Origin: Bacillota bacterium
GTDB lineage: Bacteria > Bacillota > Desulfotomaculia > Desulfotomaculales > Desulforudaceae
Length of the DNA: 64,000 bases
Assembly (NCBI GenBank): GCA_040757205.1
Contig: JBFLXL010000001.1
Location: 124,001 to 188,000, forward strand
Reading direction: 5' to 3'
Shown here: piece by piece, positions 9,009 through 16,523 of the stretch
Position numbering within the stretch: the first letter of the stretch is position 1
Layout: each line of letters begins with the position of its first letter
The notes under the pieces: generated by a model
Told to the model about the DNA's origin: nothing
What the model saw: the letters and a program-made list of their open reading frames with translations, nothing else
Databases searched by the model: none
Program-made: the position numbers and the translations under genes

Positions 9009-9743
9009 ATGCCGGCCTGCAACATCTGTGGCGACCGGGGCATTTACATAGCGGCCGGGGCGGCGCATACGTGCCGGTGCGCGCAAGAGCTGGCCCTCTC
9101 GCACCAGCTGAAGGCGGCCCAACTCACACAGAGCTTGCGGCGGCAGACTTTCGACCGGTTTGGGCTGCACTACTACTCCTCCGAACAGGCCGACGGGGGG
9201 CGAACGTACCGCGAGACGGCTCAAATCGCTCTCAGGGCGGCGCGCACCTTCGTGGAAAAGGCCAAGGCCGGGCCGGCCGCCGATGGGCTTCTGTTTACCG
9301 GACGGGTGGGTACGGGGAAGACCTTTCTTGCTTGTTGCATCGCCAACGCTTTGCTGGACGCTCACGTTCAAGTCCTCTTTCTGGTGGTTCCGGACTACCT
9401 GGACCGGATCCGGTCCACCTACGACCTGGAAAGGCCCGGGTACACCGAGCTGGAGCTGACGGAGGCGGCGAAGTGGGTGCCGGTCCTGGTTCTTGACGAC
9501 CTGGGCGCCCACCACTACACCGAGTGGGGCCGCCAGAAGCTTTATTCTTTGGTGAACCACCGCCTGAACCATCAGCTCCCGGTGGTGGTCACCACCAACG
9601 TGAGCCTGGAAGACCTGGAGGAATACCTGGGGGAGCGGACAACATCCCGCCTTTTCCAGTTGTGCCGCCCCTACCGTCTCCTGACCGACGTCGACATCCG
9701 CATTTCCCGCCGCCTGAATCCCGAAGAGGCCGCCGGCAGATAG
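9009..9743 (+). CDS. DnaI/DnaC-like helicase loader AAA+ ATPase
   Basis: A 244-residue AAA+ protein. The N-terminus has a zinc-binding cluster (CNICGDRG then CRC), as in Firmicutes DnaI-type loaders. Walker A is GRVGTGKTFLACCIAN near residue 98, Walker B VPVLVLDDLGAH near residue 160, and sensor-1 VVVTTNVSLEDL. It starts 13 nt after dnaD. Family knowledge places such proteins as loaders of the replicative helicase at oriC or restart sites. IstB (transposon ATPase) belongs to the same clan, but the zinc cluster and dnaD neighbour argue for a cellular loader. Confidence 0.85.
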   Translation: MPACNICGDRGIYIAAGAAHTCRCAQELALSHQLKAAQLTQSLRRQTFDRFGLHYYSSEQADGGRTYRETAQIALRAARTFVEKAKAGPAADGLLFTGRVGTGKTFLACCIANALLDAHVQVLFLVVPDYLDRIRSTYDLERPGYTELELTEAAKWVPVLVLDDLGAHHYTEWGRQKLYSLVNHRLNHQLPVVVTTNVSLEDLEEYLGERTTSRLFQLCRPYRLLTDVDIRISRRLNPEEAAGR

Positions 9744-9854
9744 AAGTGAGCCGCAAAAACCACCCGGAAGCTCCCCTTGAAAACTCCGGCATAGGCTTGC
9801 GGCGCACGCCTCCCCGGTTATATTTCGCACGCCCACATGGATATAATTAACTGT

Positions 9855-9897
9855 GCAGCCGTTAAATGGCTGCATACTGGTGCATTGGACAATGCAC
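9855..9897. promoter_or_regulatory. Two adjacent palindromes upstream of the cortex hydrolase
   Basis: The first dyad is gcagcc/ggctgc (9855-9860 / 9868-9873). The second is a perfect dyad gtgcattg/caatgcac (9880-9887 / 9890-9897) with a 2-nt centre. A TATAAT hexamer lies at 9842-9847. The position just before the ribosome site suggests an operator or a leader hairpin pair; no regulator is identified. Confidence 0.45.
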
Positions 9898-9923
9898 AAT
9901 ACGTTTTGCGGAAGGAGGAGACA

Positions 9924-10550
9924 ATGAGAGCAATATATGTAAGCATCCTGATCCTGGTTCTGGCACTGGGGGCCGCGTTTTCGCCGGCGTCGGCGCCGGC
10001 GTCGGCGCACGTCTATTACACGGTGCGAAACGGGGACACACTCTACGACATCTCCCGGCAATACGGCATTTCGGTCGGTGTGCTGAGCGCCGCCAACCGC
10101 CTGCGGGGAGACCTGATCGTGCCCAACCAGGTGCTGGTAATTCCCGAGCACGTTCTCCGCTATACCCGCGGCAATATTTGCCACGAGGAACTGACGCTCC
10201 TGGCGCGGATCATTCACGCCGAGGCGCGGGGGGAGAGTTTTGCCGGTCAGGTGGCCGTCGGAGCGGTGATCATGAACCGCTTGGCCAGCCCCGACTTTCC
10301 TAAAGATTTGCGGAGCGTAATCTTCCAGCGAAACGCCGACGTCTTTCAGTTCTCACCGGTCGGTGACGGTTCGATCGCCCTCACACCCGACGAACAGGCG
10401 TTTCAGGCGGCGAGGCAAGCCCTTAGGGGAATCGACCCCACTCAGGGGGCGTTGTTCTTCTACAATCCGAAGCTGGCCAATGACGCCTGGATTAGGACGC
10501 TGCCGGTGATCACGACCATCGGGAACCATGTCTTTGCCACAAAAATTTAG
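9924..10550 (+). CDS. LysM plus SleB-type cell wall hydrolase (spore cortex lytic enzyme family)
   Basis: A 208-residue exported protein. ATG 9924 follows GGAAGGAGGAG and gives a signal peptide (MRAIYVSILILVLALGAAF...ASA) ending near residue 30. Next comes one LysM repeat (YYTVRNGDTLYDISRQYGI, residues 31-75) that binds glycan. The C-terminal Hydrolase_2/SleB domain begins near LARIIHAEARGESF; the Glu of HAEARGE matches the catalytic glutamate position of this transglycosylase family. It probably acts on spore cortex or vegetative peptidoglycan. A GC-rich short repeat (gccggcgtcg) encodes the ASAPASA linker at the signal cleavage site. Confidence 0.88.
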   Translation: MRAIYVSILILVLALGAAFSPASAPASAHVYYTVRNGDTLYDISRQYGISVGVLSAANRLRGDLIVPNQVLVIPEHVLRYTRGNICHEELTLLARIIHAEARGESFAGQVAVGAVIMNRLASPDFPKDLRSVIFQRNADVFQFSPVGDGSIALTPDEQAFQAARQALRGIDPTQGALFFYNPKLANDAWIRTLPVITTIGNHVFATKI

Positions 10551-10551
10551 G

Positions 10552-10575
10552 AGCGCCCGCGGGCGCTTTTTTTTT
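10552..10575 (+). terminator. Intrinsic terminator after the LysM-SleB gene
   Basis: Self-complementary agcgcccgcgggcgct at 10552-10567, followed by an unbroken run of nine T. It starts immediately after the stop codon. Confidence 0.85.
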
Positions 10576-10671
10576 GGCATAAAAAGGACTGCCGCGGCCG
10601 GCAGCGAAAAGGCTATAAACTGTCGGATCCAGGTGTAGGCTACTGGTAGTATAAGCGGGAAGGTGACCGGT

Positions 10672-12774
10672 TTGGAGAACTTATCCGCTCTTTTCAATCC
10701 GGCCTCCATAGCGATTATCGGCGCTTCCGGCAAGCCGGGCAAGATCGGCAATATCATTTTGAAAAACGTCATTGCCTCGGGTTATGGCGGGCGGATCATC
10801 CCGATCAACCCGAGGGAGCAGGAAATCGAGGGCTATCCCGCTTACGCGTCGATTACCAAGGTCCCCGGCGCCGTCGAGGTGGCGGTGGTCGCCGTCCCTG
10901 CCGCCGGAGTCCTGCCGGTCGTTGAAGAATGCGGGCGTGCCGGGGTGAAGCACCTGGTCGTGATCAGCGCCGGTTTCAAGGAAACGGGCGCTCTTGGCCT
11001 GGAGCGGGAGAAAGAGCTGACGGCGGCGGCCAAAAAGAACGGCATGCGGGTGGTAGGACCGAATTGTGTGGGCATAATGGACACGCACACCCCCCTGAAT
11101 GCTTCGTTTGCCGCCGGCTTTCCGGGCCGGGGGGAAATCACCTTCATTTCCCAAAGCGGCGCGATGCTGGTGGCGATCCTGGATTGGAGCCTGATCACCG
11201 GCCTCGGCTTCAGCAAGTTCATCAGTCTGGGCAACAAGTCGGACCTGAACGAGGCCGATTTTGTCAACGCGGTCGCCGACGACTCCACGACCAAGGTTAT
11301 CCTTGGTTACATCGAGGACGTGGCCGACGGCCTGCGTTTTCTGGAAGTGTGCAGCCGGGTCAGCCGCAAGAAGCCGATTGTGGTCTTAAAATCCGGAACC
11401 AGTCAGGCCGGGGCTCAGGCGGCTTCCTCCCACACCGGGGCGCTGGTCGGCACCGACCTGGCCTACGAAGTCGCCTTTCGCCAAGCCGGGGTGATCCGGG
11501 TGGCGACAATGGCCGAACTATTCGACTTGGCGGCGGCCTTCGCCCACCAGCCCGTTCCGAAGGGGGACCGGTTGGCCATCGTGACGAACTCCGGCGGCCC
11601 CGGGATTGTGGCCACGGACAGCGCGGAGCGGCAGGGGTTGACCATCGCGCGGTTCAACCGGTCGACCCTGGAAGCGCTGCGGGCGGAATTGCCGCGGGAG
11701 GCGAACATCTACAATCCGGTCGACGTCCTGGGAGACGCCCGGGCCGACCGCTACCGCTTTGCGCTGGAGCAGGTGCTGGCGGACGAGAGCGTCGATTCCG
11801 CCGTCGTCCTGGTCTGCCCGACCGCCACTGCGGAACCGGCGGAGACCGCGAGGGCGATAGTGGAAGTCGCCCGGCGTTTTCCCGGGAAGCCCCTCTTCGG
11901 AGTATACATGGGCGGTGAAAGCCTGAAAGAGGGTGTCGATATTCTTGGCGCGGCCGACATACCGTGCTACACCTTTCCGGAAACGGCGATCGGCGCCATG
12001 AGGGGGCTGGCCCAGTACGCCCGGTTAAGGAACGCTCCGGCCGCCGAAGCGCTGCCGAAATTCGAGGGTGTGGACCGGGAGCGGGTGGCGGAGATTTTTC
12101 AGGCGGTGAAAGAGGACAACCGGCTGGTGCTCCTGGGCAGTGAAGGAGCGGCGGTGATTGAGGCCTACGGCATACCGGTGGCTCCCACCAGGTTGGCGAC
12201 CAGGGCCGAGGAGGCGGTCGCCGCGGCGGAGGAAATCGGTTACCCGGTGGTGCTGAAGGTGGCTTCGCCGAAAATAATCCACAAGACCGACATCGGGGGA
12301 GTGCGGATGGGCCTGGACACGCCCGGCGAGGTGATGGCCGGCTTCTGGGCGGTGATGAGCAACGTGCAGCGCTCGTTGCCCAATGTCATCCCGCACGGAA
12401 TCGAGGTCCAGCGCATGGCGCCCAAGGGCACGGAGGTCATCATCGGGATGAGCCGGGATGTCCACTTCGGCCCCTTGATCGCGTTCGGCCTAGGCGGCAT
12501 CTACGTGAACCTGCTGGAGGATGTCTCCTTCCGGCTGGCCCATGGGCTTACCCGGGCGGAGATCGATAAGATGATCATGGAAACCAAGGCCTTTACGCTG
12601 TTGCGCGGTTACCGCGGCCAGAAACCGGCCGACATCGGCGCTTTGGCCGGTATTGTCGCCCGGGTGGCCCAGTTGGTCGTTGATTTTCCGGAAATCACGG
12701 AGATGGACATCAATCCGGTGTTCGCATATGTGTCGGGAGCGCAGGCCCTGGACGTGAAAATTACCATTTCGTGA
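10672..12774 (+). CDS. ADP-forming acyl/acetyl-CoA synthetase, fused alpha-beta form
   Basis: About 700 residues from TTG 10672; GTG 10663 is an alternative, but its SD abuts the codon. Domains in order: CoA-binding Rossmann (SIAIIGASGKPGKIG, residues 10-130), succinyl-CoA-ligase-like domains with SSHTGALVGTD near residue 250, whose His matches the phosphohistidine site of this family, and a C-terminal ATP-grasp (residues 480-700, PVVLKVASPKIIHKTDIGG; EVIIGMSRDVHFGPLIAFG). The reversible reaction is acyl-CoA + ADP + Pi to acid + ATP + CoA, so it can conserve energy in fermentation. The next gene overlaps the end and encodes a probable functional partner. Confidence 0.88.
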   Translation: MENLSALFNPASIAIIGASGKPGKIGNIILKNVIASGYGGRIIPINPREQEIEGYPAYASITKVPGAVEVAVVAVPAAGVLPVVEECGRAGVKHLVVISAGFKETGALGLEREKELTAAAKKNGMRVVGPNCVGIMDTHTPLNASFAAGFPGRGEITFISQSGAMLVAILDWSLITGLGFSKFISLGNKSDLNEADFVNAVADDSTTKVILGYIEDVADGLRFLEVCSRVSRKKPIVVLKSGTSQAGAQAASSHTGALVGTDLAYEVAFRQAGVIRVATMAELFDLAAAFAHQPVPKGDRLAIVTNSGGPGIVATDSAERQGLTIARFNRSTLEALRAELPREANIYNPVDVLGDARADRYRFALEQVLADESVDSAVVLVCPTATAEPAETARAIVEVARRFPGKPLFGVYMGGESLKEGVDILGAADIPCYTFPETAIGAMRGLAQYARLRNAPAAEALPKFEGVDRERVAEIFQAVKEDNRLVLLGSEGAAVIEAYGIPVAPTRLATRAEEAVAAAEEIGYPVVLKVASPKIIHKTDIGGVRMGLDTPGEVMAGFWAVMSNVQRSLPNVIPHGIEVQRMAPKGTEVIIGMSRDVHFGPLIAFGLGGIYVNLLEDVSFRLAHGLTRAEIDKMIMETKAFTLLRGYRGQKPADIGALAGIVARVAQLVVDFPEITEMDINPVFAYVSGAQALDVKITIS

Positions 12775-12785
12775 GGTGGCGAACA

Positions 12786-13841
12786 GTGAAGAGCCTGTAC
12801 TTGATCGGTACCCCCGGAAGCGGAAAAACGGCGGTGGCCCTGGGACTGGTGCTGAAACTGCGCCAGGAGGGGTTTAATCCCGGATATTTCAAGCCTGTCG
12901 GCAGCACGGCCGGGGTGTTGCACCCGCGTGACGAGGACGGCGTACTGATGAAAACGGTCCTGAAAATGGCCGAGGACCTGGAGACCATAGTCCCGCTTAC
13001 GGCGGGCAACTTCTATGTGTCCGGGTACGGCGAGCCCCAGGAATGCCGGGACCGGGTGTTTGCGGCGTACCGCTTGATCGCCGGCCGGTACGACCCGGTG
13101 ATTATCGACGGTACCAGTTTTCCGTGGGTGATGGCCACTTTCGGCCTGGACGCGGTGAGCATCGCCGACGCGGTCGGCGCCGGCATCCTGTGCACCATGC
13201 GGATCAGAAACGACTTTGATTTCGACCAGACGGTGTTTTATAACCGCTACATCCAGTGCAAGGGCCTGAACCTGGTGGGGAACATTTTCAACAACATTCC
13301 GCGGCCGATGCTGGCGAAGACCCAGGGGGAGTACGCCAACTTGCTGGAGTCTTCCGGTTTCCGCTGGCTCGGGGCGATTCCCCACCGGCGCGAAATTCAC
13401 GCGCCGACCGTGGCCGAATACCACGATGTCCTGGGCGGCGAGCTTCTAGTCGGCGGGGACAGACTGGAGCTTTTGGTCGAGGACGTGCTCATCGGGGCGA
13501 TGACGATCGACAGCGCTCTGGATCACCTGCGGCGCGGCCTGAACAAAGCGGTGATCATCGGGGGTGACCGGGCGGACTACGCGCTCGCGGCCCTCGAGAC
13601 GAGCACGTCGGTACTGATCCTCACCGGCGGCCTGTATCCGCATCTCAATGTGATCACCAGGGCCAAGGAGAAAGGGGTGCCGGTGATCCTGGTCCACTAC
13701 GACACCGTCACGACCATTGAGCGGCTTTCGGCGGTGGCCCGGCGTATCCGGCCCGGTGACGAAAAGGCGATTGCGCTGGCGCGGGAGAACATTGAGCAGT
13801 ACTGCGACTGGCAGAGGATTATTGAACTTCTGGAGGCGTAA
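12786..13841 (+). CDS. BioD/CobQ-like P-loop protein with DRTGG domain (phosphotransacetylase N-terminal-like)
   Basis: About 351 residues from GTG 12786, with GAGGTGG 7 nt upstream overlapping the previous stop. The N-terminal AAA_26 / dethiobiotin-synthetase-like NTPase has P-loop GTPGSGKTAVAL. The C-terminal half, around residues 215-320, resembles the DRTGG domain (AVIIGGDRADYALAALETS; LILTGGLYP). The same two domains precede the catalytic domain in long phosphotransacetylases, but here the catalytic domain is absent. Tight coupling to the ADP-forming acyl-CoA synthetase suggests a regulatory or sensory role in acyl-CoA/acetate metabolism (inference). A terminator follows. Confidence 0.75.
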   Translation: MKSLYLIGTPGSGKTAVALGLVLKLRQEGFNPGYFKPVGSTAGVLHPRDEDGVLMKTVLKMAEDLETIVPLTAGNFYVSGYGEPQECRDRVFAAYRLIAGRYDPVIIDGTSFPWVMATFGLDAVSIADAVGAGILCTMRIRNDFDFDQTVFYNRYIQCKGLNLVGNIFNNIPRPMLAKTQGEYANLLESSGFRWLGAIPHRREIHAPTVAEYHDVLGGELLVGGDRLELLVEDVLIGAMTIDSALDHLRRGLNKAVIIGGDRADYALAALETSTSVLILTGGLYPHLNVITRAKEKGVPVILVHYDTVTTIERLSAVARRIRPGDEKAIALARENIEQYCDWQRIIELLEA

Positions 13842-13870
13842 GCCTCGGTTTTGGGCCGGAAAAGAGCGGC

Positions 13871-13903
13871 AATCCCACCCTGGAAATCGGGTGGGATTTT
13901 TTG
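13871..13903 (+). terminator. Intrinsic terminator after the DRTGG-domain gene
   Basis: Perfect 10-bp inverted repeat aatcccaccc (13871-13880) / gggtgggatt (13889-13898) followed by a T-rich tract (ttttttg). Confidence 0.85.
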
Positions 13904-13915
13904 TTTGGTCTCCCG

Positions 13916-13943
13916 GTATATTGGACACCCCCGGTCATATATA
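13916..13943 (+). promoter_or_regulatory. Candidate sigma-E promoter for spoIVA
   Basis: GTATATT (13916-13922), 13-nt spacer, CATATATA (13936-13943). This matches the mother-cell sigma-E consensus (-35 KMATATT, -10 CATACAHT) well, and spoIVA is a known sigma-E-class gene. The untranslated leader would be about 125 nt. Confidence 0.6.
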
Positions 13944-14077
13944 TATAGTGTTAATGCCCGATTATGGAAAAATATTCTTCCCAATGGGATTCACCCCGGG
14001 GGGGATGCGTTAGGGTTGAGTAAAGCTCTGGACAACGAAGGCCGGATACCTTGAAATTCAAAGGGGGGAAGCAAGGA

Positions 14078-15556
14078 ATGGAAAGAATAGACATTTTCCG
14101 TGATATCGCCGAGCGTACCGGGGGTGACATCTACATCGGGGTGGTCGGGGGCGTGCGTACCGGCAAATCCACGTTCATCAAAAGGTTTATGGAACTTTTG
14201 GTCATCCCGAACATCAAGGACATCTACGACAAAGAACGGGCCCGCGACGAGCTGCCGCAGAGCGGCGCCGGCCGCACGGTGATGACCACCGAACCCAAGT
14301 TTGTTCCCAACGAGGCGGTGGAGATCCTGGTCGGGCAAAACGTCAGATTGCGGGTGCGCCTGGTCGACAACGTGGGTTACCGGGTGGAGGGAGCCCTGGG
14401 TTTTGAAGAAGACGAAGAGCCCAGAATGGTGACGACGCCGTGGTTTGAAGAACCGATCCCGTTCATGGAAGCGGCTGAAATCGGCACGCGCAAGGTGATC
14501 ACCGATCATTCCACCATCGGCCTGGTAATCACCACTGACGGGAGCATTACGGACATCCGGCGGGAAAACTACGTTGAAGCCGAGGAGCGGGTCATTGACG
14601 AGCTGAAGCAGTTAAAAAAGCCCTTTTTGGTGATCCTGAACACCACCAAACCGCACGCCCTGGATACGCAACACCTGGCCGGGGAGTTGCAGGCCAAATA
14701 CGACGTGCCGGTACTGCCGCTCGACTGCCTGGAAATGAGCCAGGGCGACGCGGTCACCATCCTGGAGGAGATCCTGTACGAGTTTCCGGTGACCGAAGTC
14801 AGAGTCGATATCCCGCTGTGGGTGGAAGAACTGGATTCATTGCATTGGCTGCGCGAGCGGTTTGAGTCGGCCGTCCGGGAGGCCGTCCGGCGGGTAAACC
14901 GGGTCCGGGACATCCAAGAAGCGACCGACCTCCTGGCGCAGCAGGATTTCGTAGACGAAACCACCTTGCGGGACCTGAACATGGGTACCGGTTGGGCCTT
15001 GGTGGAAGTGAAGGCCCGCCCGAACCTGTTCTACGAAATCATCACCGAGCAGACCGGATTCCAGGTCGCCGGGGAACAGGACCTGTTCCGCTTGACGAGG
15101 GACCTGGCGGTGGCCAAGCGGGAATACGACAAAGTGGCCGCGGCCCTCCACGAGGTACGGGACACCGGTTACGGCGTGGTCACACCGAGGCTGGACGAGA
15201 TGAATCTCGAAGAGCCGGAGCTGATCCGCCAGGGCAACCGTTTCGGGGTGCGCTTGAAGGCCAGTGCTCCGTCGTTGCACGTGATCCGGGCCGACATCAC
15301 CACCGAGATCACCCCGATTATCGGCACCGAGAAGCAGTGCGAGGAACTGGTCCGGTATATCCTGAACGAATTCGAGGACGACCCGAAGAAAATCTGGGAT
15401 TCGGAAATCTTCGGCAAGTCCCTGCACGATCTGGTGCGGGAGGGTATCCAGAACAAACTGCACCGGATGCCTGAAAACGCCCAGGTAAAGCTGCAGGAGA
15501 CACTGCAAAGAATAGTGAACGACGGCAGCGGCGGCCTCATCTGTATCATCATCTAA
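14078..15556 (+). CDS. spoIVA: Stage IV sporulation protein A (spore coat basement ATPase)
   Basis: 492 residues, the same length as the Bacillus protein. ATG 14078 gives MERIDIFRDIAERTGGDIYI, the conserved N-terminus, and has AAGGGGGG upstream. Walker A is GGVRTGKSTFIKRF near residue 27; Walker B/switch region RLVDNVGYRVEGALGF near residue 100. The C-terminus ends GGLICIII, the hydrophobic tail used to contact the forespore surface through SpoVM. SpoIVA polymerises on the outer forespore membrane in the mother cell using ATP hydrolysis and is the base for coat assembly. It is monocistronic, between terminators. Confidence 0.97.
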   Translation: MERIDIFRDIAERTGGDIYIGVVGGVRTGKSTFIKRFMELLVIPNIKDIYDKERARDELPQSGAGRTVMTTEPKFVPNEAVEILVGQNVRLRVRLVDNVGYRVEGALGFEEDEEPRMVTTPWFEEPIPFMEAAEIGTRKVITDHSTIGLVITTDGSITDIRRENYVEAEERVIDELKQLKKPFLVILNTTKPHALDTQHLAGELQAKYDVPVLPLDCLEMSQGDAVTILEEILYEFPVTEVRVDIPLWVEELDSLHWLRERFESAVREAVRRVNRVRDIQEATDLLAQQDFVDETTLRDLNMGTGWALVEVKARPNLFYEIITEQTGFQVAGEQDLFRLTRDLAVAKREYDKVAAALHEVRDTGYGVVTPRLDEMNLEEPELIRQGNRFGVRLKASAPSLHVIRADITTEITPIIGTEKQCEELVRYILNEFEDDPKKIWDSEIFGKSLHDLVREGIQNKLHRMPENAQVKLQETLQRIVNDGSGGLICIII

Positions 15557-15591
15557 AAGTGTCTGTCCGGGAAGCGTTTTGGTGTGAAACA

Positions 15592-15630
15592 AGAAACCCT
15601 TCTCTTTAAAAAAGAGAAGGGTTTCTATTT
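15592..15630. terminator. Strong hairpin after spoIVA, probable (possibly bidirectional) terminator
   Basis: 16-bp perfect stem agaaacccttctcttt (15592-15607) / aaagagaagggtttct (15611-15626) with a short loop, then atttat. The T-tract is poor, but the stem is the longest in the neighbourhood. Confidence 0.7.
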
Positions 15631-16149
15631 ATAAGAGCCCGTAATGGCCGGCGCTCCGGCCACCACGCATCCCTTCACAGCCTGCGGCCACCTTTTGGCG
15701 ACCACGGACCGTTGCGGAACCCGTGATGACCTTTGCTCGACCAAAGTGTTTGCTTTAAGAGCTGCCGACAGCCTCTCGACCATCAACAACCCTATACTCT
15801 GAATAAACTGAGTTGTCGGCAAACACTTTGGTCTTAGCCTCGGACGAATGATTTCCCTTCGAGAAACCATCCGCCCTTACCTCCGGCCGATACCAAGCCA
15901 CTTGACCTGACATCGGCCTTCGGTTCGATCACCGCCGAACCTTTCGATCCGGCGGTGATCTTAGGCTCGGCCACTACGGACCCTTGACTTGTAGTATAAC
16001 CATCGTCCGGTTGATTATCAGTCCCGCCGCCTGCCATATTCTAACGGTTTAAAGAGTATTTTGCCAATACTGAATAAGTCATTTAGTTGTTATTAATGAC
16101 GGACTTAATGTGCATACTAGTGAAAACAATTCTGAAGGAGGAAAAACGG
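15631..16149. other. Hairpin-rich gap of about 520 bp without a convincing gene
   Basis: Dyads seen: tggccgg/ccggcca (near 15643-15660); gaccaaagtgttt with its complement aaacactttggtc (about 15739-15833), flanking gccgaca/tgtcggc; ggccgat/atcggcc (about 15885-15920); and gatcaccgccg/cggcggtgatc (about 15929-15961). Two short minus-strand frames exist: 67 codons, 16037-15834, with a repeated VVAEPK/AVIEPK motif, and 81 codons, 15870-15625. Both lack ribosome sites and overlap out of frame, so they may be remnants of one decayed gene. The final 110 bp is AT-rich and probably promotes the next gene. Confidence 0.5.
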
Positions 16150-16440
16150 ATGGTCATCAGTACGCCGGCTTCGCTGACCGAGTATTTTGTGCAGGTGGAT
16201 CACCGCCTGCCGCCGGAAGCGACCAGGGTGCTACGTGCGCTGGGCGAACAGGGGCGCATGAACAAAGAGGAGCTCTCGCTGACCTCCCGCGTGAAACGGG
16301 CGGTGCTGGATCACATCGTGATGCAGCTCTACGCCCTCGGCCTGGTGGATGTTACCGCGGAAGGGAAGAGCAAGATCTGCAGCCTGACCAAGCTGGGCTG
16401 GGAATTCATCGATCTGAAGGAAGAGCACCTGCTCCAATAG
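16150..16440 (+). CDS. Small winged-helix-like protein, function unknown
   Basis: 96 residues from ATG 16150, with GAAGGAGG 7 nt upstream. The pattern of RVLRALGEQGRMNKEELSLTSRVKRAVLDHIVMQLYALGLVDV followed by SLTKLGWEFIDL resembles a compact winged helix-turn-helix: helix, turn, recognition helix, then a beta wing. It might be a small transcription regulator, but no family was recognised. It stands alone between the hairpin-rich gap and recJ; codon use resembles the neighbours. Confidence 0.7.
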   Translation: MVISTPASLTEYFVQVDHRLPPEATRVLRALGEQGRMNKEELSLTSRVKRAVLDHIVMQLYALGLVDVTAEGKSKICSLTKLGWEFIDLKEEHLLQ

Positions 16441-16523
16441 TCGGGGCTCAGGAGCGGGCCGGGCTTGTAAACCGACCTCCGGGCAATTATAATCAAGTCC
16501 AGAAATAATTTCCTGGAGCAGAC

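Noticed and set aside
9009-9743. IstB transposition helper
   Set aside because: N-terminal zinc cluster and the dnaD partner indicate a replication helicase loader; no IstA or terminal repeats.
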